Below are positions 1 to 7,815 of a stretch of DNA of 18,923 nucleotides, in pieces. The position numbers were made by a program, and so were the translations under genes. The first letter of the stretch is position 1, and every line of letters starts with the position of its first letter. Source of the stretch: Bacillota bacterium (GTDB lineage: Bacteria > Bacillota > Dethiobacteria > Dethiobacterales > Dethiobacteraceae); assembly GCA_024650095.1 (NCBI GenBank), contig JANKMV010000004.1, positions 1 to 18,923 of the forward strand, written 5' to 3'. The notes under the pieces were generated by a model. It was not told where the DNA came from. It saw only the letters and a list, made by a program, of their open reading frames with translations, and ran no database searches.

Positions 1-93
1 CGCCTTGCTTATACTGGCAGAAATTATTTCGCTTGCAATCAGCAAGCGGCTAGTGTAGCCAGTATTGCAAGCACGCATGAGGGAGCCGAATAA
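1..93 (+). CDS. C-terminal end of an unrecognised protein (partial at window edge)
   Basis: Frame 1 is open from the first base for 30 codons and stops at TAA 91-93. The last residues read ASIASTHEGAE. A terminator hairpin overlaps the stop codon, which supports this being the true end of a gene that starts outside the window. The fragment is too short to assign to a family. The DNA also holds nested inverted repeats (arms near 30-36/42-48 and 10-17/58-65), so a structured RNA is an alternative reading. Confidence 0.45.
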   Translation, partial: RLAYTGRNYFACNQQAASVASIASTHEGAE

Positions 94-110
94 GCGCGCT
101 TGCTTATTTT
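89..110 (+). terminator. Rho-independent terminator of the left-edge gene
   Basis: A 7-bp stem AATAAGC/GCTTATT (89-95 and 102-108) with a 6-base loop runs into TTTT and a T-rich stretch. It overlaps the stop codon of the upstream partial gene. Confidence 0.6.
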
Positions 111-152
111 CTTAATTATTTTTAAGAAATATTAATATTTACTTAACTTTTA

Positions 153-182
153 GCAGGAATTACGTAATAACTTGCCGAATAT
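153..182 (+). promoter_or_regulatory. Sigma-H-like promoter for the M23 peptidase gene
   Basis: GCAGGAATT (153-161) and GCCGAATAT (174-182) are 12 bases apart. Both fit the Bacillus subtilis sigma-H consensus RNAGGAWWW / RNNGAATWW at every position. The predicted transcription start lies about 55-60 bases before the ATG at 247. This is a consensus match read by eye, with no functional data. Confidence 0.5.
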
Positions 183-246
183 AGTAATCGGTTCAAAAAA
201 GACGCTTATTTCAGGGGAAATTTTACTTAAACGTGTGAGGTGGATT

Positions 247-1773
247 ATGCATAACAATCAATTTACAGCTGTTTGGCAAAAAGTACGCTTACATGTATGC
301 AACAAAACAGCAACTATGAAGGAAAAATTTAAGGCAACACTACATAAAGGCCGCATGGCTATCAAACGTACATACGGGAACAGCAAGGATGCCATAGCTA
401 GTCTTTATGGGAGGCTCTTGGCCATCAGTCCTCGTGTTAAGCATTCTGTTTTAGCGGTCCTGGTACTTGCCTTGCTCATCACCTCTACTAGCGTGTATGC
501 CTATATCGGTTCATTTACTTATGTTGTGTATATAGATGATCAAGAAGTGGGCTATGTGACAACGGAAACTGTTATTCCTGATTTTATCGCTGGTTGGCAA
601 GCACAGCAAAGCGAGCTAGCGGGTGCAGATTTGATCACCGAGCAAGAAATAGAGGTTACACGTGAGCAACGGAAAGGCATCAAGGAAGATGATGAGGCAG
701 TAAAACAGTATATTCGTGAAGAGGTAGAATTGGGCGTTTATGCTTACATGGTTATGATTAATGATAAGCCCATCTTACCGGTAGCTACCACGGATGATTA
801 CAACCAAGTCATTGAAGAACTAAAAAATATCTATATTACAGACGCAGAGAATGCTGTAATTCAAGCCGTTGTGTTAAGTGATAAACTGGAAGCACGCCTT
901 ACCCTTGTGCAACCGACTGATATTTATTCTGTAGAAAAGACAGTGGAACTTTTGTGTTATGGTACAGATAAGCGTGAAACCTACATAGTATCTCGTGGCG
1001 ATTCCCTGTGGTCCATTGCCCATGAAACGGAAATGTCCGTTACGGATATAAAAAATGCCAACCCCGAATTAGTATCAGACAAGCTTATGCCCGGGGATCA
1101 GTTAAGCTTAGTTGTTTCGGAACCTATGGTTAATGTTTCTGTGACACAGGATATTGTGGTCTCGGAAAGCATTGCGTACGAAACCGAAACTAAAGAAGAT
1201 AAGACCATGTACAAAGGAACGTCAAAAGTCCTGCAAGCGGGTAAAAAGGGTAGCAAAGAGATAACGTACCGTGTGACGCAGGAAAATGGCAGAGAAGTTA
1301 AGCGAACCAGCTTAGCGGAAAAAGTAATCAAGGAGCCAGTTACAAAAATCATAGCTAAGGGAACTAAGGCAGTGCCAGTCCCATCTGGGGGTAGCAGTGG
1401 CACGGGTCGTTTCCTCTGGCCTGTTGCCGGTCGTGGAACCATTACATCCCGCTATGGTTATCGCTGGGGCGGCTTCCACCGAGGGCTCGATATCGCCACG
1501 CCATCAGGTACAGCTGTTTTAGCCGCCGATAGTGGTAGAGTTACTCAGTCCGGTTGGCAGGGAGCCTATGGTATATTGGTTACCATTAACCACGGTAATG
1601 GCTACGTGACAAAATATGCTCACAATTCGGCCACTCTTGTTACTGTGGGACAAAATGTGCAAAAAGGACAACAAATTGCTCGTTCTGGTAGCACCGGTAA
1701 TTCCACGGGTCCTCACCTACATTTTGAAGTGATTAAAAATGGATCTAACGTAAACCCATTATCTTATCTATAA
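247..1773 (+). CDS. Membrane-anchored LysM-G5-M23 peptidoglycan endopeptidase
   Basis: This 508-residue protein is predicted to bind and cut peptidoglycan outside the membrane. A basic cytoplasmic N-terminus is followed by one membrane segment at about residues 66-87. A LysM domain lies at about 244-289, a G5-like domain at about 295-373, and a C-terminal M23 (LytM-type) peptidase domain at about 390-508. The zinc and catalytic residues of M23 are visible: H411 and D415 in HRGLD, H459 in YAHN, and H490/H492 in HLHF. The ATG at 247 was chosen because GAGGTG lies 4 bases upstream; an upstream in-frame TTG at 172 has no ribosome site and would overlap the promoter. Location upstream of walRK fits a cell-wall remodelling role. 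The active-site set looks complete, so it is probably an active enzyme and not a degenerate activator. Confidence 0.9.
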   Translation: MHNNQFTAVWQKVRLHVCNKTATMKEKFKATLHKGRMAIKRTYGNSKDAIASLYGRLLAISPRVKHSVLAVLVLALLITSTSVYAYIGSFTYVVYIDDQEVGYVTTETVIPDFIAGWQAQQSELAGADLITEQEIEVTREQRKGIKEDDEAVKQYIREEVELGVYAYMVMINDKPILPVATTDDYNQVIEELKNIYITDAENAVIQAVVLSDKLEARLTLVQPTDIYSVEKTVELLCYGTDKRETYIVSRGDSLWSIAHETEMSVTDIKNANPELVSDKLMPGDQLSLVVSEPMVNVSVTQDIVVSESIAYETETKEDKTMYKGTSKVLQAGKKGSKEITYRVTQENGREVKRTSLAEKVIKEPVTKIIAKGTKAVPVPSGGSSGTGRFLWPVAGRGTITSRYGYRWGGFHRGLDIATPSGTAVLAADSGRVTQSGWQGAYGILVTINHGNGYVTKYAHNSATLVTVGQNVQKGQQIARSGSTGNSTGPHLHFEVIKNGSNVNPLSYL

Positions 1774-1779
1774 ATATCC

Positions 1780-1805
1780 ATGAGCACACCGATCGGTGTG
1801 CTCAT
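1780..1805. terminator. 26-bp perfect palindrome after the M23 gene
   Basis: A perfect inverted repeat with half-site ATGAGCACACCGA begins 6 bases after the stop codon. As RNA it forms a hairpin of up to 11-13 bp. Only a poor U-tract (TTATGTT) follows, so termination may be leaky. It could equally be a protein-binding palindrome. Confidence 0.45.
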
Positions 1806-1855
1806 TTATGTTACTGCAAAGCGTATTTTTTCTTGTCACTAAACAATAAAGCCCT

Positions 1856-1888
1856 TGTAATATGGTTGTAATAAAGAGGTTGTATAAT
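1856..1888 (+). promoter_or_regulatory. Perfect WalR box with downstream TATAAT -10
   Basis: TGTAAT (1856-1861) and TGTAAT (1867-1872) are separated by exactly 5 bases. This matches the WalR/YycF consensus TGTWAH-N5-TGTWAH at every position. A perfect TATAAT lies at 1883-1888, and no recognisable -35 is found at the right spacing, so the box occupies the -35 region. This suggests a WalR-controlled promoter reading toward the HExxH peptidase gene, with walR itself about 1.2 kb downstream. Confidence 0.5.
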
Positions 1889-1930
1889 AAAAACAAGGTT
1901 TGACCCCCTCTTAATATATTTTTTTCTTTT

Positions 1931-1958
1931 CAACGTGGTGCGCCACGTTGTTTTTTTT
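1931..1958 (+). terminator. Strong rho-independent terminator or attenuator
   Basis: An 8-bp stem CAACGTGG/CCACGTTG with loop TGCG (1931-1950) is followed by eight T residues. It lies between the WalR-box promoter and the next gene. It may end leaky M23 transcripts, or act as an attenuator or the end of a roughly 60-nt RNA. Confidence 0.8.
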
Positions 1959-2050
1959 GTCAAAGTTGCTGTCCTTTACCAGTGAATCAGCTACATAAAC
2001 CTGTTACAATGGTAGTACTATTTGTATACAGAGGGGGGAGGCTGCAGGAG

Positions 2051-2923
2051 ATGGTGAAAATGGTAAAGCGAGCAAACGTGACCGCAGTTTTATTCCTTTG
2101 TTTTTTGTTTTTATTCTCCTCTGCATCCTTCTTCGGTGACACTGCATACGCCGGTTGGAAATTCCTAACTGCCCTATCCACAAGAAGGCACTATCGAGAT
2201 TGGCAAGCGCTAGAGACGTCACATTTCCGACTGCGATATACGGAGGCAGACGAACAGTTAGCGCCTTGGCTTGGCAGAGAAGCTGATCAGGCGGCCAAAG
2301 AAGTATCAACTATTTTACAGCACCAGCAAACAGTAAAGCCATGGTTGGTGATCTCGCCTGATCAGGGTACGCTGAGAGAGGTGTTCGGTTGGGGCGAAGG
2401 CACAGGTGCCTTAGGAGTCTACGTGGCAGAAACCATTATTATACTGTCTCCGCAGGCATGGGAGTGGGAGGTACCCGCACAGCGCCAAGCGGTCTTTGCA
2501 GAACAAGGACCACTCGTGCATGAATATACACATTATGTATTGGATGCTCGCGCTCAGGGCAATTATACTCGCTGGTTTAGCGAAGGCCTTGCCCAGTATG
2601 TGGAGTATAGAGTCAATGGCTATGAATGGATAGAAGCTAGTAGTTCATTAGCAAATCCTCACTATACGAAGCAAGAGTTGGAGCAATATTTCGATCAATT
2701 GCCCAATCAGGCGCTTGCCTATAGGCAAGCATTCAGTATGGTTAGCTATTTAGTAGAGCTACAAGGGGAAGCTGGTTTAAATAAGATGATCGATCTTCTT
2801 GGGCAAGGGACTCCCTTCTATGATGCGCTCAGGCAAAACTATGGCCTTGAGCAACTAGATTTTATAGCTGGGTGGCGTTCTTGGGTACAAAAGGGTGTGC
2901 GGTGGTACGAAATAAAAGGGTAG
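2051..2923 (+). CDS. Exported HExxH metallopeptidase (peptidase MA-like)
   Basis: This 290-residue protein has an N-terminal hydrophobic segment (about residues 10-34) typical of a signal peptide or anchor, so the catalytic part should lie outside the membrane. The zinc-peptidase motif HEYTH (H157, E158, H161) is followed by FSEGLAQYVE, whose glutamate (E178) is placed as the third metal ligand of gluzincins. This matches the peptidase MA-like family; the substrate is unknown. The start is ambiguous. ATG 2051 is served by GAGGGGGGAG at 2031-2040, and ATG 2060 by AGGAG at 2046-2050. The longer form is given; a GTG at 1982 lacks a ribosome site. The WalR box upstream suggests a cell-wall-linked role. 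It is followed immediately by a terminator. Confidence 0.82.
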   Translation: MVKMVKRANVTAVLFLCFLFLFSSASFFGDTAYAGWKFLTALSTRRHYRDWQALETSHFRLRYTEADEQLAPWLGREADQAAKEVSTILQHQQTVKPWLVISPDQGTLREVFGWGEGTGALGVYVAETIIILSPQAWEWEVPAQRQAVFAEQGPLVHEYTHYVLDARAQGNYTRWFSEGLAQYVEYRVNGYEWIEASSSLANPHYTKQELEQYFDQLPNQALAYRQAFSMVSYLVELQGEAGLNKMIDLLGQGTPFYDALRQNYGLEQLDFIAGWRSWVQKGVRWYEIKG

Positions 2924-2925
2924 AG

Positions 2926-2949
2926 AAAAAGCGCAAGTGCGCTTTTTTT
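2926..2949 (+). terminator. Rho-independent terminator after the peptidase gene
   Basis: AAAAAGCGC (2926-2934), loop AAGT, then GCGC followed by seven T residues (2939-2949). It separates this gene from the walR operon. Confidence 0.85.
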
Positions 2950-2987
2950 GTTAGAGTCATTCCTTTGCTTGGCAACTTTTATGTTAA

Positions 2988-3016
2988 GCAGGAAATGCAG
3001 GCTTTAAACAGAAGTA
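2988..3016 (+). promoter_or_regulatory. Possible sigma-H-like promoter of the walR operon
   Basis: GCAGGAAAT (2988-2996) and ACAGAAGTA (3008-3016) are 11 bases apart. The -35 part fits RNAGGAWWW. The -10 part has GAAG instead of GAAT, a mismatch at a normally conserved base. This is a weak candidate; a vegetative promoter elsewhere in 2950-3050 is equally possible. Confidence 0.25.
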
Positions 3017-3057
3017 AACAAAGTAATAAATAGACTGTCAGAGGATGGGGTGAAAGT

Positions 3058-3759
3058 ATGTCGCGTGCAAAAATTCTTGTGGTTGATGATGAAAAGCCCA
3101 TCGCAGAAATCCTTCGCTATAATTTAGAGCAAGATGGCTACGAAGTAGCCGTAGCTTATGATGGAGAAGAGGCCCTGGCACAGGCGCGTAAACTGCATCC
3201 GGATCTAATCCTCCTCGATATTATGTTACCTAAAAAGGATGGTTTCGCGGTTTGTCGCGAGATCCGTCGTCTGAGTAATGTCCCCATTATCATGCTAACG
3301 GCAAAAGATACCGAGTTGGATAAGGTTTTGGGTCTAGAACTAGGTGCGGATGATTATGTAACCAAACCCTTTTCCGCTCGGGAAGTAGTGGCACGCGTGA
3401 AGGCCTTGTTGCGGCGTGTGATAGCCCTTAAAGAAGATGCTTTAGGGGAAGTGCTTGCTTGTCAAGATCTACAAGTTGACACCGGCCGAATGGAAGTTAT
3501 GAAGGATGGTCACATGGTGGAGTTAACCTACCGCGAATACTTACTATTAACCTACCTCATGCGTCATGCCGGCTTTGTTATTAGTCGAGAAAAGTTACTA
3601 GAAGAAGTTTGGGGTTATGATTTCTATGGCGATGAGCGCACAGTAGACGTAACCATTCGTCGTTTACGGGAAAAAATAGAACTAAAACCTAGTGAGCCAA
3701 GTTATATCCTCACCAAGCGTGGCGCCGGGTACTTTATGGGGAAAAAGAGAAATGTTTAA
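3058..3759 (+). CDS. walR: Response regulator WalR (YycF), OmpR/PhoB family
   Basis: This 233-residue transcription factor is the regulator of the WalRK system that controls cell-wall hydrolase genes in Bacillota. The receiver domain covers about residues 1-120, with acidic pocket D10/D11, phosphoacceptor D54, T81 and K103. A winged-helix DNA-binding domain covers about 132-230, including the TYREYLLLTYLM and RTVDVTIRRLREKI stretches typical of the OmpR family. The start ATG follows GAGGATGGGG. Its 3' end overlaps the start of walK by 8 bases, showing translational coupling. Assignment as WalR and not PhoP rests on the linked walK-yycH-yycI-yycJ-htrA-rlmH cluster. Confidence 0.95.
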   Translation: MSRAKILVVDDEKPIAEILRYNLEQDGYEVAVAYDGEEALAQARKLHPDLILLDIMLPKKDGFAVCREIRRLSNVPIIMLTAKDTELDKVLGLELGADDYVTKPFSAREVVARVKALLRRVIALKEDALGEVLACQDLQVDTGRMEVMKDGHMVELTYREYLLLTYLMRHAGFVISREKLLEEVWGYDFYGDERTVDVTIRRLREKIELKPSEPSYILTKRGAGYFMGKKRNV

Positions 3760-5572
3760 AAGCATTCAGTGGAAACTGGTTCTAATTTATTCTTTACTCA
3801 TTTTATTTGCCATGCAATTTTTCGCGGTCTTTCTTTCCCAGTCACTTGAGGATTATTATGTGAACACATACTCAAAAAACTTGGAATCGCAGGGATTATT
3901 GTTGGTTAACTTTCTTGAACGCTATTTTGATGATAGTGACGGCGAAGACGCAAATAATGCCATTGATGATTTAGTTCTTGAGTATTCTCGCTATGCGGGT
4001 ACCACAGATATCATGGTACTAGATGCGTTTGGTCGTGTTATCTCATCGTCGCGACAAGAAAATCAACTTCGTGGCCAGCGGATTATGCAGGAGGAAATTA
4101 CACGCGCATTGATGGGTAACAGTAGTGAAGCTATCCGCCTAGATCCAGAAACACGGGAGCGCATGAAATACTTAGCTCTTCCAGTGTTTTCGGGAGAAAG
4201 GCAGCAAGGCGTTGTCTATGTAATCGGCTCGTTAGAGCCGATATATAGTACGTTACGTGAGATACAGTTAATTTTTCTCACCGGAGCACTCATGGTGATT
4301 GGTATTACCATCCTGCTCGGTTTTTTTCTGGCGAAATCCATAACCGGACCTATTCAAGAAGTGACATCTAAGGCAGCACAAATTGCACATGGAGATTTTC
4401 GTCAACGTATTACTACTCATTCCGAGGATGAAATTGGTCGTCTTGGCGATATGTTTAATTATTTGTCTCAGCAGTTAGATGCCACTCTACAGGAGATATC
4501 CTCTGAGAAAGGAAAAGTAGAAGCCATTCTTAATCATATGACTGATGGCATTGTGGCGCTGGCACGTGATGGCCAAGTCCTACATGTAAATCCAAAAGCT
4601 CGGCGTCTCCTGGGTCTAAGCGCGGGTGAAGAATTGTCTATGGACTCTCTAACTCAGCTGGTTTCCCAAATTGACGTGGCCCAGTTGCTAAAGACAGGAC
4701 AACAGGATAGCCATGAAGTGGTTATTGCTGCTCCGCAGCAGCAAATAATTCATGCTAATTATGTGCCCTTTCATACACAAGATGTGGCGGAGCCAGACTA
4801 TTTCTCTGGGATACTGATTGTGTTACATGACGTGACGCAAGAACGGGAACTCATTCGCATTCAGCAGGAGTTTGTTGCCAATGTATCGCACGAGTTGCGT
4901 ACGCCCTTGACGACGTTGAAGAGTTATACCGAGACTTTACTTGATGGAGCCATGTTACAGCCAGATACTTGTCTTTCCTTTCTGACCACGATGGAGAAGG
5001 AAACTGAGCGCATGGTGCGTTTGGTTAGGGATCTTTTATCATTGTCCCAACTCGATTATAGGCAAGTGGGCTGGCATAAAGAGAACCACTATCTTGATGA
5101 CGTAATAAAAGAAGTGGTCAATGAGTTAAAGATAAAAAATAAAACAGATACTCGTCGTGTTACCGTTTCACTACCGGTATTCCCTGTGACCGTGTATGTT
5201 GACCGAGATAAGATTAAGCAAGTGTTACTTAACATTATGCAGAATGCGCACAAGTTTACTGAGGTAGATGGACATATTGCCATCTTACTCGACCAAACGG
5301 ACAGTGATGCAATTATCCAGGTAATAGACGACGGTATGGGTATTCCGGCTGAGGATGTTGAACGTGTGTTTGAACGATTTTATCGTGTCGACAAAACTCG
5401 TTCACGGGAGTATGGTGGTACGGGCTTAGGTCTGTCCATTGCACGAGAAATAATAGCCGCCCATGGTGGCACCATTTCTCTAGTTAGTGAGCAAGATTTT
5501 GGGACGACGGTGACAATCACTGTGCCCTTAGTGGTTTTAAAGGAGGATGGTGGAACATGCGCGAGCGCATAA
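3752..5572 (+). CDS. walK: Sensor histidine kinase WalK (YycG)
   Basis: This 606-residue membrane kinase phosphorylates WalR. Two membrane segments (about residues 9-29 and 171-193) flank an extracellular sensor region of about 140 residues. A HAMP domain (about 194-245), a PAS domain (about 255-365), the HisKA dimerisation helix with the phosphorylated histidine in VSHELRTP (H380), and a C-terminal ATPase domain follow. The ATPase domain shows the N box (NIMQNAHKF), DDGMGIP and GGTGLGLSI. This is the full WalK architecture of Bacillota. The start at 3752, within the end of walR, was chosen because translation coupling replaces the weak ribosome site; the frame stays open further upstream only inside walR. 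Its end overlaps yycH by 16 bases. Confidence 0.95.
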   Translation: MFKSIQWKLVLIYSLLILFAMQFFAVFLSQSLEDYYVNTYSKNLESQGLLLVNFLERYFDDSDGEDANNAIDDLVLEYSRYAGTTDIMVLDAFGRVISSSRQENQLRGQRIMQEEITRALMGNSSEAIRLDPETRERMKYLALPVFSGERQQGVVYVIGSLEPIYSTLREIQLIFLTGALMVIGITILLGFFLAKSITGPIQEVTSKAAQIAHGDFRQRITTHSEDEIGRLGDMFNYLSQQLDATLQEISSEKGKVEAILNHMTDGIVALARDGQVLHVNPKARRLLGLSAGEELSMDSLTQLVSQIDVAQLLKTGQQDSHEVVIAAPQQQIIHANYVPFHTQDVAEPDYFSGILIVLHDVTQERELIRIQQEFVANVSHELRTPLTTLKSYTETLLDGAMLQPDTCLSFLTTMEKETERMVRLVRDLLSLSQLDYRQVGWHKENHYLDDVIKEVVNELKIKNKTDTRRVTVSLPVFPVTVYVDRDKIKQVLLNIMQNAHKFTEVDGHIAILLDQTDSDAIIQVIDDGMGIPAEDVERVFERFYRVDKTRSREYGGTGLGLSIAREIIAAHGGTISLVSEQDFGTTVTITVPLVVLKEDGGTCASA

Positions 5573-6867
5573 AGTCAATTGTCCTTCTTATTTTGATCAT
5601 TACCAGTCTTTTTTTCACGACCTTCCTCCTCTTCGGAAAACCGTATCTGGAGACAGCAACTCCGCCGGCATATGAACAACTCACATTTGGTGAACTACGC
5701 CCGCTAGAGGAACAAATTCTGCCCACTCTACGTCTGGGTGAAGAGGATCAGTGGTTACGTCTGCAGCCCTGGCACGAGGGTTATGATGAGACGTGGGAGT
5801 GGCTATTAGTCTTGCTCCAGCTCGCGGAAGAAGCACAGCCACATGATCCTCCCGCCGCTACCAGCGGCCAACAAGTGAGAATGGCGTTTTCTGTACCGGC
5901 AGATCTCTCTTGGTGGTTACCTAGTGCTCGTATTGCGGACATGCGCATAGAGGAGGCTAGCTGGTTTGCCGAAGAACCACAAGTGCTCTGGTATCGCCAA
6001 GCAAGCGGGGAGTGGCTGCGGGCATCGTTGCGCACTCTTCCCAGTAACTGGAGTGCCCGCCTCGGGGAGCTTTTTGCCCTGGGTGAAGAAATGCATCTGG
6101 CCACACCGGCGGAGTTGGGAGAGCTGGCTGCGGCGGATGAAGGCGTTCTGCTTTCGCAGACGGTACCGGCACTAGCCGTTCATACCACAGTGGAGGAATC
6201 ACTAGAAACAGAGAAATTATTGCGGAGTATTTTTGTGAACATGGCGTTAGTGAGACGTATTGAAGAGCGTGATGGAGCCATGATTTATACAGATGGTCAA
6301 AGGGGATTGCGTCTTTTTGTCCATGGTGAACTCGAGTATACTGCGCCAGAGAATGAACCGGGTGTAAAGCAGTTGGCGCTAACAGACGCATTACGCCTAA
6401 GCGCTCAGTACCTGCAGTTGATGGGTGGATGGCCAGACGATCTGATGGTTGAAGTGGTGAATGCTACAAAACAATCCGTAAATAATGTGGCACAATGGCA
6501 CACGTATGAGATCCTATTTCGCTCTGTGCAAAAAGGGCTCCCACTCGTTGGTGCTACCCCCGCCTTACAGTTATACTTATCTGACCGCGGTGTCATATAT
6601 TATAATAGGCAAATTCGTAGGTTAGGGAATGCAACGGCGCCGGTAGCTCCCCTTGTTGCCCCACGCGTGGCCATAGCTGCGGTTGCTAGCATCTTGGGGT
6701 CACAAGCAGCAGAAGGAAAGCTTGCGATGGTGGAGCCGGTGTATTATCTGGAAAATGATGCGAGGGGACAATCATTAGCCCGTCCGGCTTGGCGAATTCA
6801 GCTACAAAATCAGGAGGTCGCCATCGTAGATGGGCACTCAGGCGAATTTATAACCTGGCTGGAGTAG
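5557..6867 (+). CDS. yycH: WalK regulatory protein YycH (WalH)
   Basis: This 436-residue protein has one N-terminal membrane anchor (about residues 5-26) and a large predicted extracytoplasmic domain. YycH and YycI in other Bacillota form a membrane complex that modulates WalK, repressing it in Bacillus subtilis and activating it in Staphylococcus aureus. Assignment rests on position directly after walK, size close to known YycH (about 450 residues), topology, and a following yycI-like gene; sequence conservation in this family is low. A near-perfect ribosome site AAAGGAGG (5539-5546) lies 10 bases before the ATG, inside the walK coding end, and the genes overlap by 16 bases. Ten bases separate it from yycI. 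Confidence 0.85.
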   Translation: MRERIKSIVLLILIITSLFFTTFLLFGKPYLETATPPAYEQLTFGELRPLEEQILPTLRLGEEDQWLRLQPWHEGYDETWEWLLVLLQLAEEAQPHDPPAATSGQQVRMAFSVPADLSWWLPSARIADMRIEEASWFAEEPQVLWYRQASGEWLRASLRTLPSNWSARLGELFALGEEMHLATPAELGELAAADEGVLLSQTVPALAVHTTVEESLETEKLLRSIFVNMALVRRIEERDGAMIYTDGQRGLRLFVHGELEYTAPENEPGVKQLALTDALRLSAQYLQLMGGWPDDLMVEVVNATKQSVNNVAQWHTYEILFRSVQKGLPLVGATPALQLYLSDRGVIYYNRQIRRLGNATAPVAPLVAPRVAIAAVASILGSQAAEGKLAMVEPVYYLENDARGQSLARPAWRIQLQNQEVAIVDGHSGEFITWLE

Positions 6868-6877
6868 GAGGTTTACT

Positions 6878-7720
6878 GTGGATCTATCAAGGGTAAAAAC
6901 AGTTTTAATTGTGGCATTCTTGGGGTTAAATATATTCTTAGGCTATAAACTTTGGCTCGTACCACAAACTCTTCGTCAGGCAAGTGTACTAACCCGTGAA
7001 CAGATGGAGCAGACAGCAGAATTACTAGCAGAGCACGGCTTTGAACTAGAAGTCCCGCTGCCGAAACAAATTCCTCGCCTAGCTCTCCTCCATGTATCAC
7101 GGCAGCAACTTGAGGATGCTAGTTGGGTGTATAACTTTTTGGGAGAGCAGGTGCCAAACGTACAGTATGCTGATGGTAAGACTGTTTATACTGTGGGAGC
7201 TGCGTCACTCGAAGTAGCGGATAACGGACATATCGTGTACAAGTCGGGGTTGCAAGGGACAGGGGGCGAAAATTCAAGAGCTCTTGCAGAGCGACAGCTT
7301 CGTGAGTGGGATTTATGGCAGCATAATATGAAGTTAGATTTGGCCGTGCCGTGGGGTCAAAATGGCTATCGCTATCGCTTTGTACAAACATATCAAAGCT
7401 TTCCTCTCTTTTTCAGTGACGTCGAAGTATTTCTTCGTGACGGGGTCTTGCAAGAACTGCATCTAAACCAAGCATCAGCCCACGGCTTTGGGGATAAAGA
7501 AGTCACTGTGATTTCGGCGCAGACGGCCATCGAAACCTTTGTCAGAGAAGCACCTGCATTAAATAAAAAAAGTATCATCGATATTTCACTTGGCTACTAC
7601 AGTTTGAATTACGACGCGGAACGTTGGGAAAGTGCTCCCGTGTGGAGAATTGCCACAGCAGATGGTACATCTTTCTATATTAATGCGTTTACGGGTGAAG
7701 CAGAAAAATCTGCTTTGTAA
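6878..7720 (+). CDS. yycI: WalK regulatory protein YycI (WalI)
   Basis: This 280-residue protein has a single N-terminal membrane segment (about residues 7-26) and an extracytoplasmic beta-rich region ending in the DGTSFYINAFTGE stretch common to YycI proteins. It partners YycH in modulating the kinase WalK. Translation begins at GTG 6878, preceded by TAGGAGGT, which overlaps the yycH stop codon, so the two are translated as a unit. The expected yycJ does not follow directly; murA and a phosphatase gene intervene. Function is by family and context, as no catalytic motif is expected. Confidence 0.85.
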   Translation: MDLSRVKTVLIVAFLGLNIFLGYKLWLVPQTLRQASVLTREQMEQTAELLAEHGFELEVPLPKQIPRLALLHVSRQQLEDASWVYNFLGEQVPNVQYADGKTVYTVGAASLEVADNGHIVYKSGLQGTGGENSRALAERQLREWDLWQHNMKLDLAVPWGQNGYRYRFVQTYQSFPLFFSDVEVFLRDGVLQELHLNQASAHGFGDKEVTVISAQTAIETFVREAPALNKKSIIDISLGYYSLNYDAERWESAPVWRIATADGTSFYINAFTGEAEKSAL

Positions 7721-7733
7721 AGTTTAGCAAAAA

Positions 7734-7762
7734 ACAGGAATTAAACATTTTTGCAAGAATGT
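7734..7762 (+). promoter_or_regulatory. Possible sigma-H-like promoter for murA
   Basis: ACAGGAATT (7734-7742) fits the sigma-H -35 consensus fully. CAAGAATGT (7754-7762), 11 bases later, keeps the core GAAT but mismatches two flanking positions. It lies in the 95-base gap between yycI and murA, about 55 bases before the murA start. It may allow murA expression apart from the wal operon. Confidence 0.4.
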
Positions 7763-7815
7763 ATAGGTAGTTATAGGCAAAAGAGAACAGGTGACTATCA
7801 GGAGGATTGTTTCAT

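Noticed and set aside
1..110. Cyclic-di-AMP or other riboswitch leader before the M23 gene
   Set aside because: The region has inverted repeats and the downstream gene type would suit, but the conserved ydaO-type segments are not present, and the sequence also reads as a coding end plus terminator.
1098..1442. 114-codon minus-strand open frame
   Set aside because: It lies wholly inside the M23 gene, whose domains and motifs are clear; no ribosome site or family features.
3692..3751. Upstream 20-codon extension of walK
   Set aside because: It runs entirely within the walR coding end with no ribosome site; the start at 3752 gives the usual WalK N-terminus.
5957..6391. 144-codon minus-strand open frame
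   Set aside because: Antisense to yycH with no recognisable domain; a shadow of the GC pattern of the real gene.
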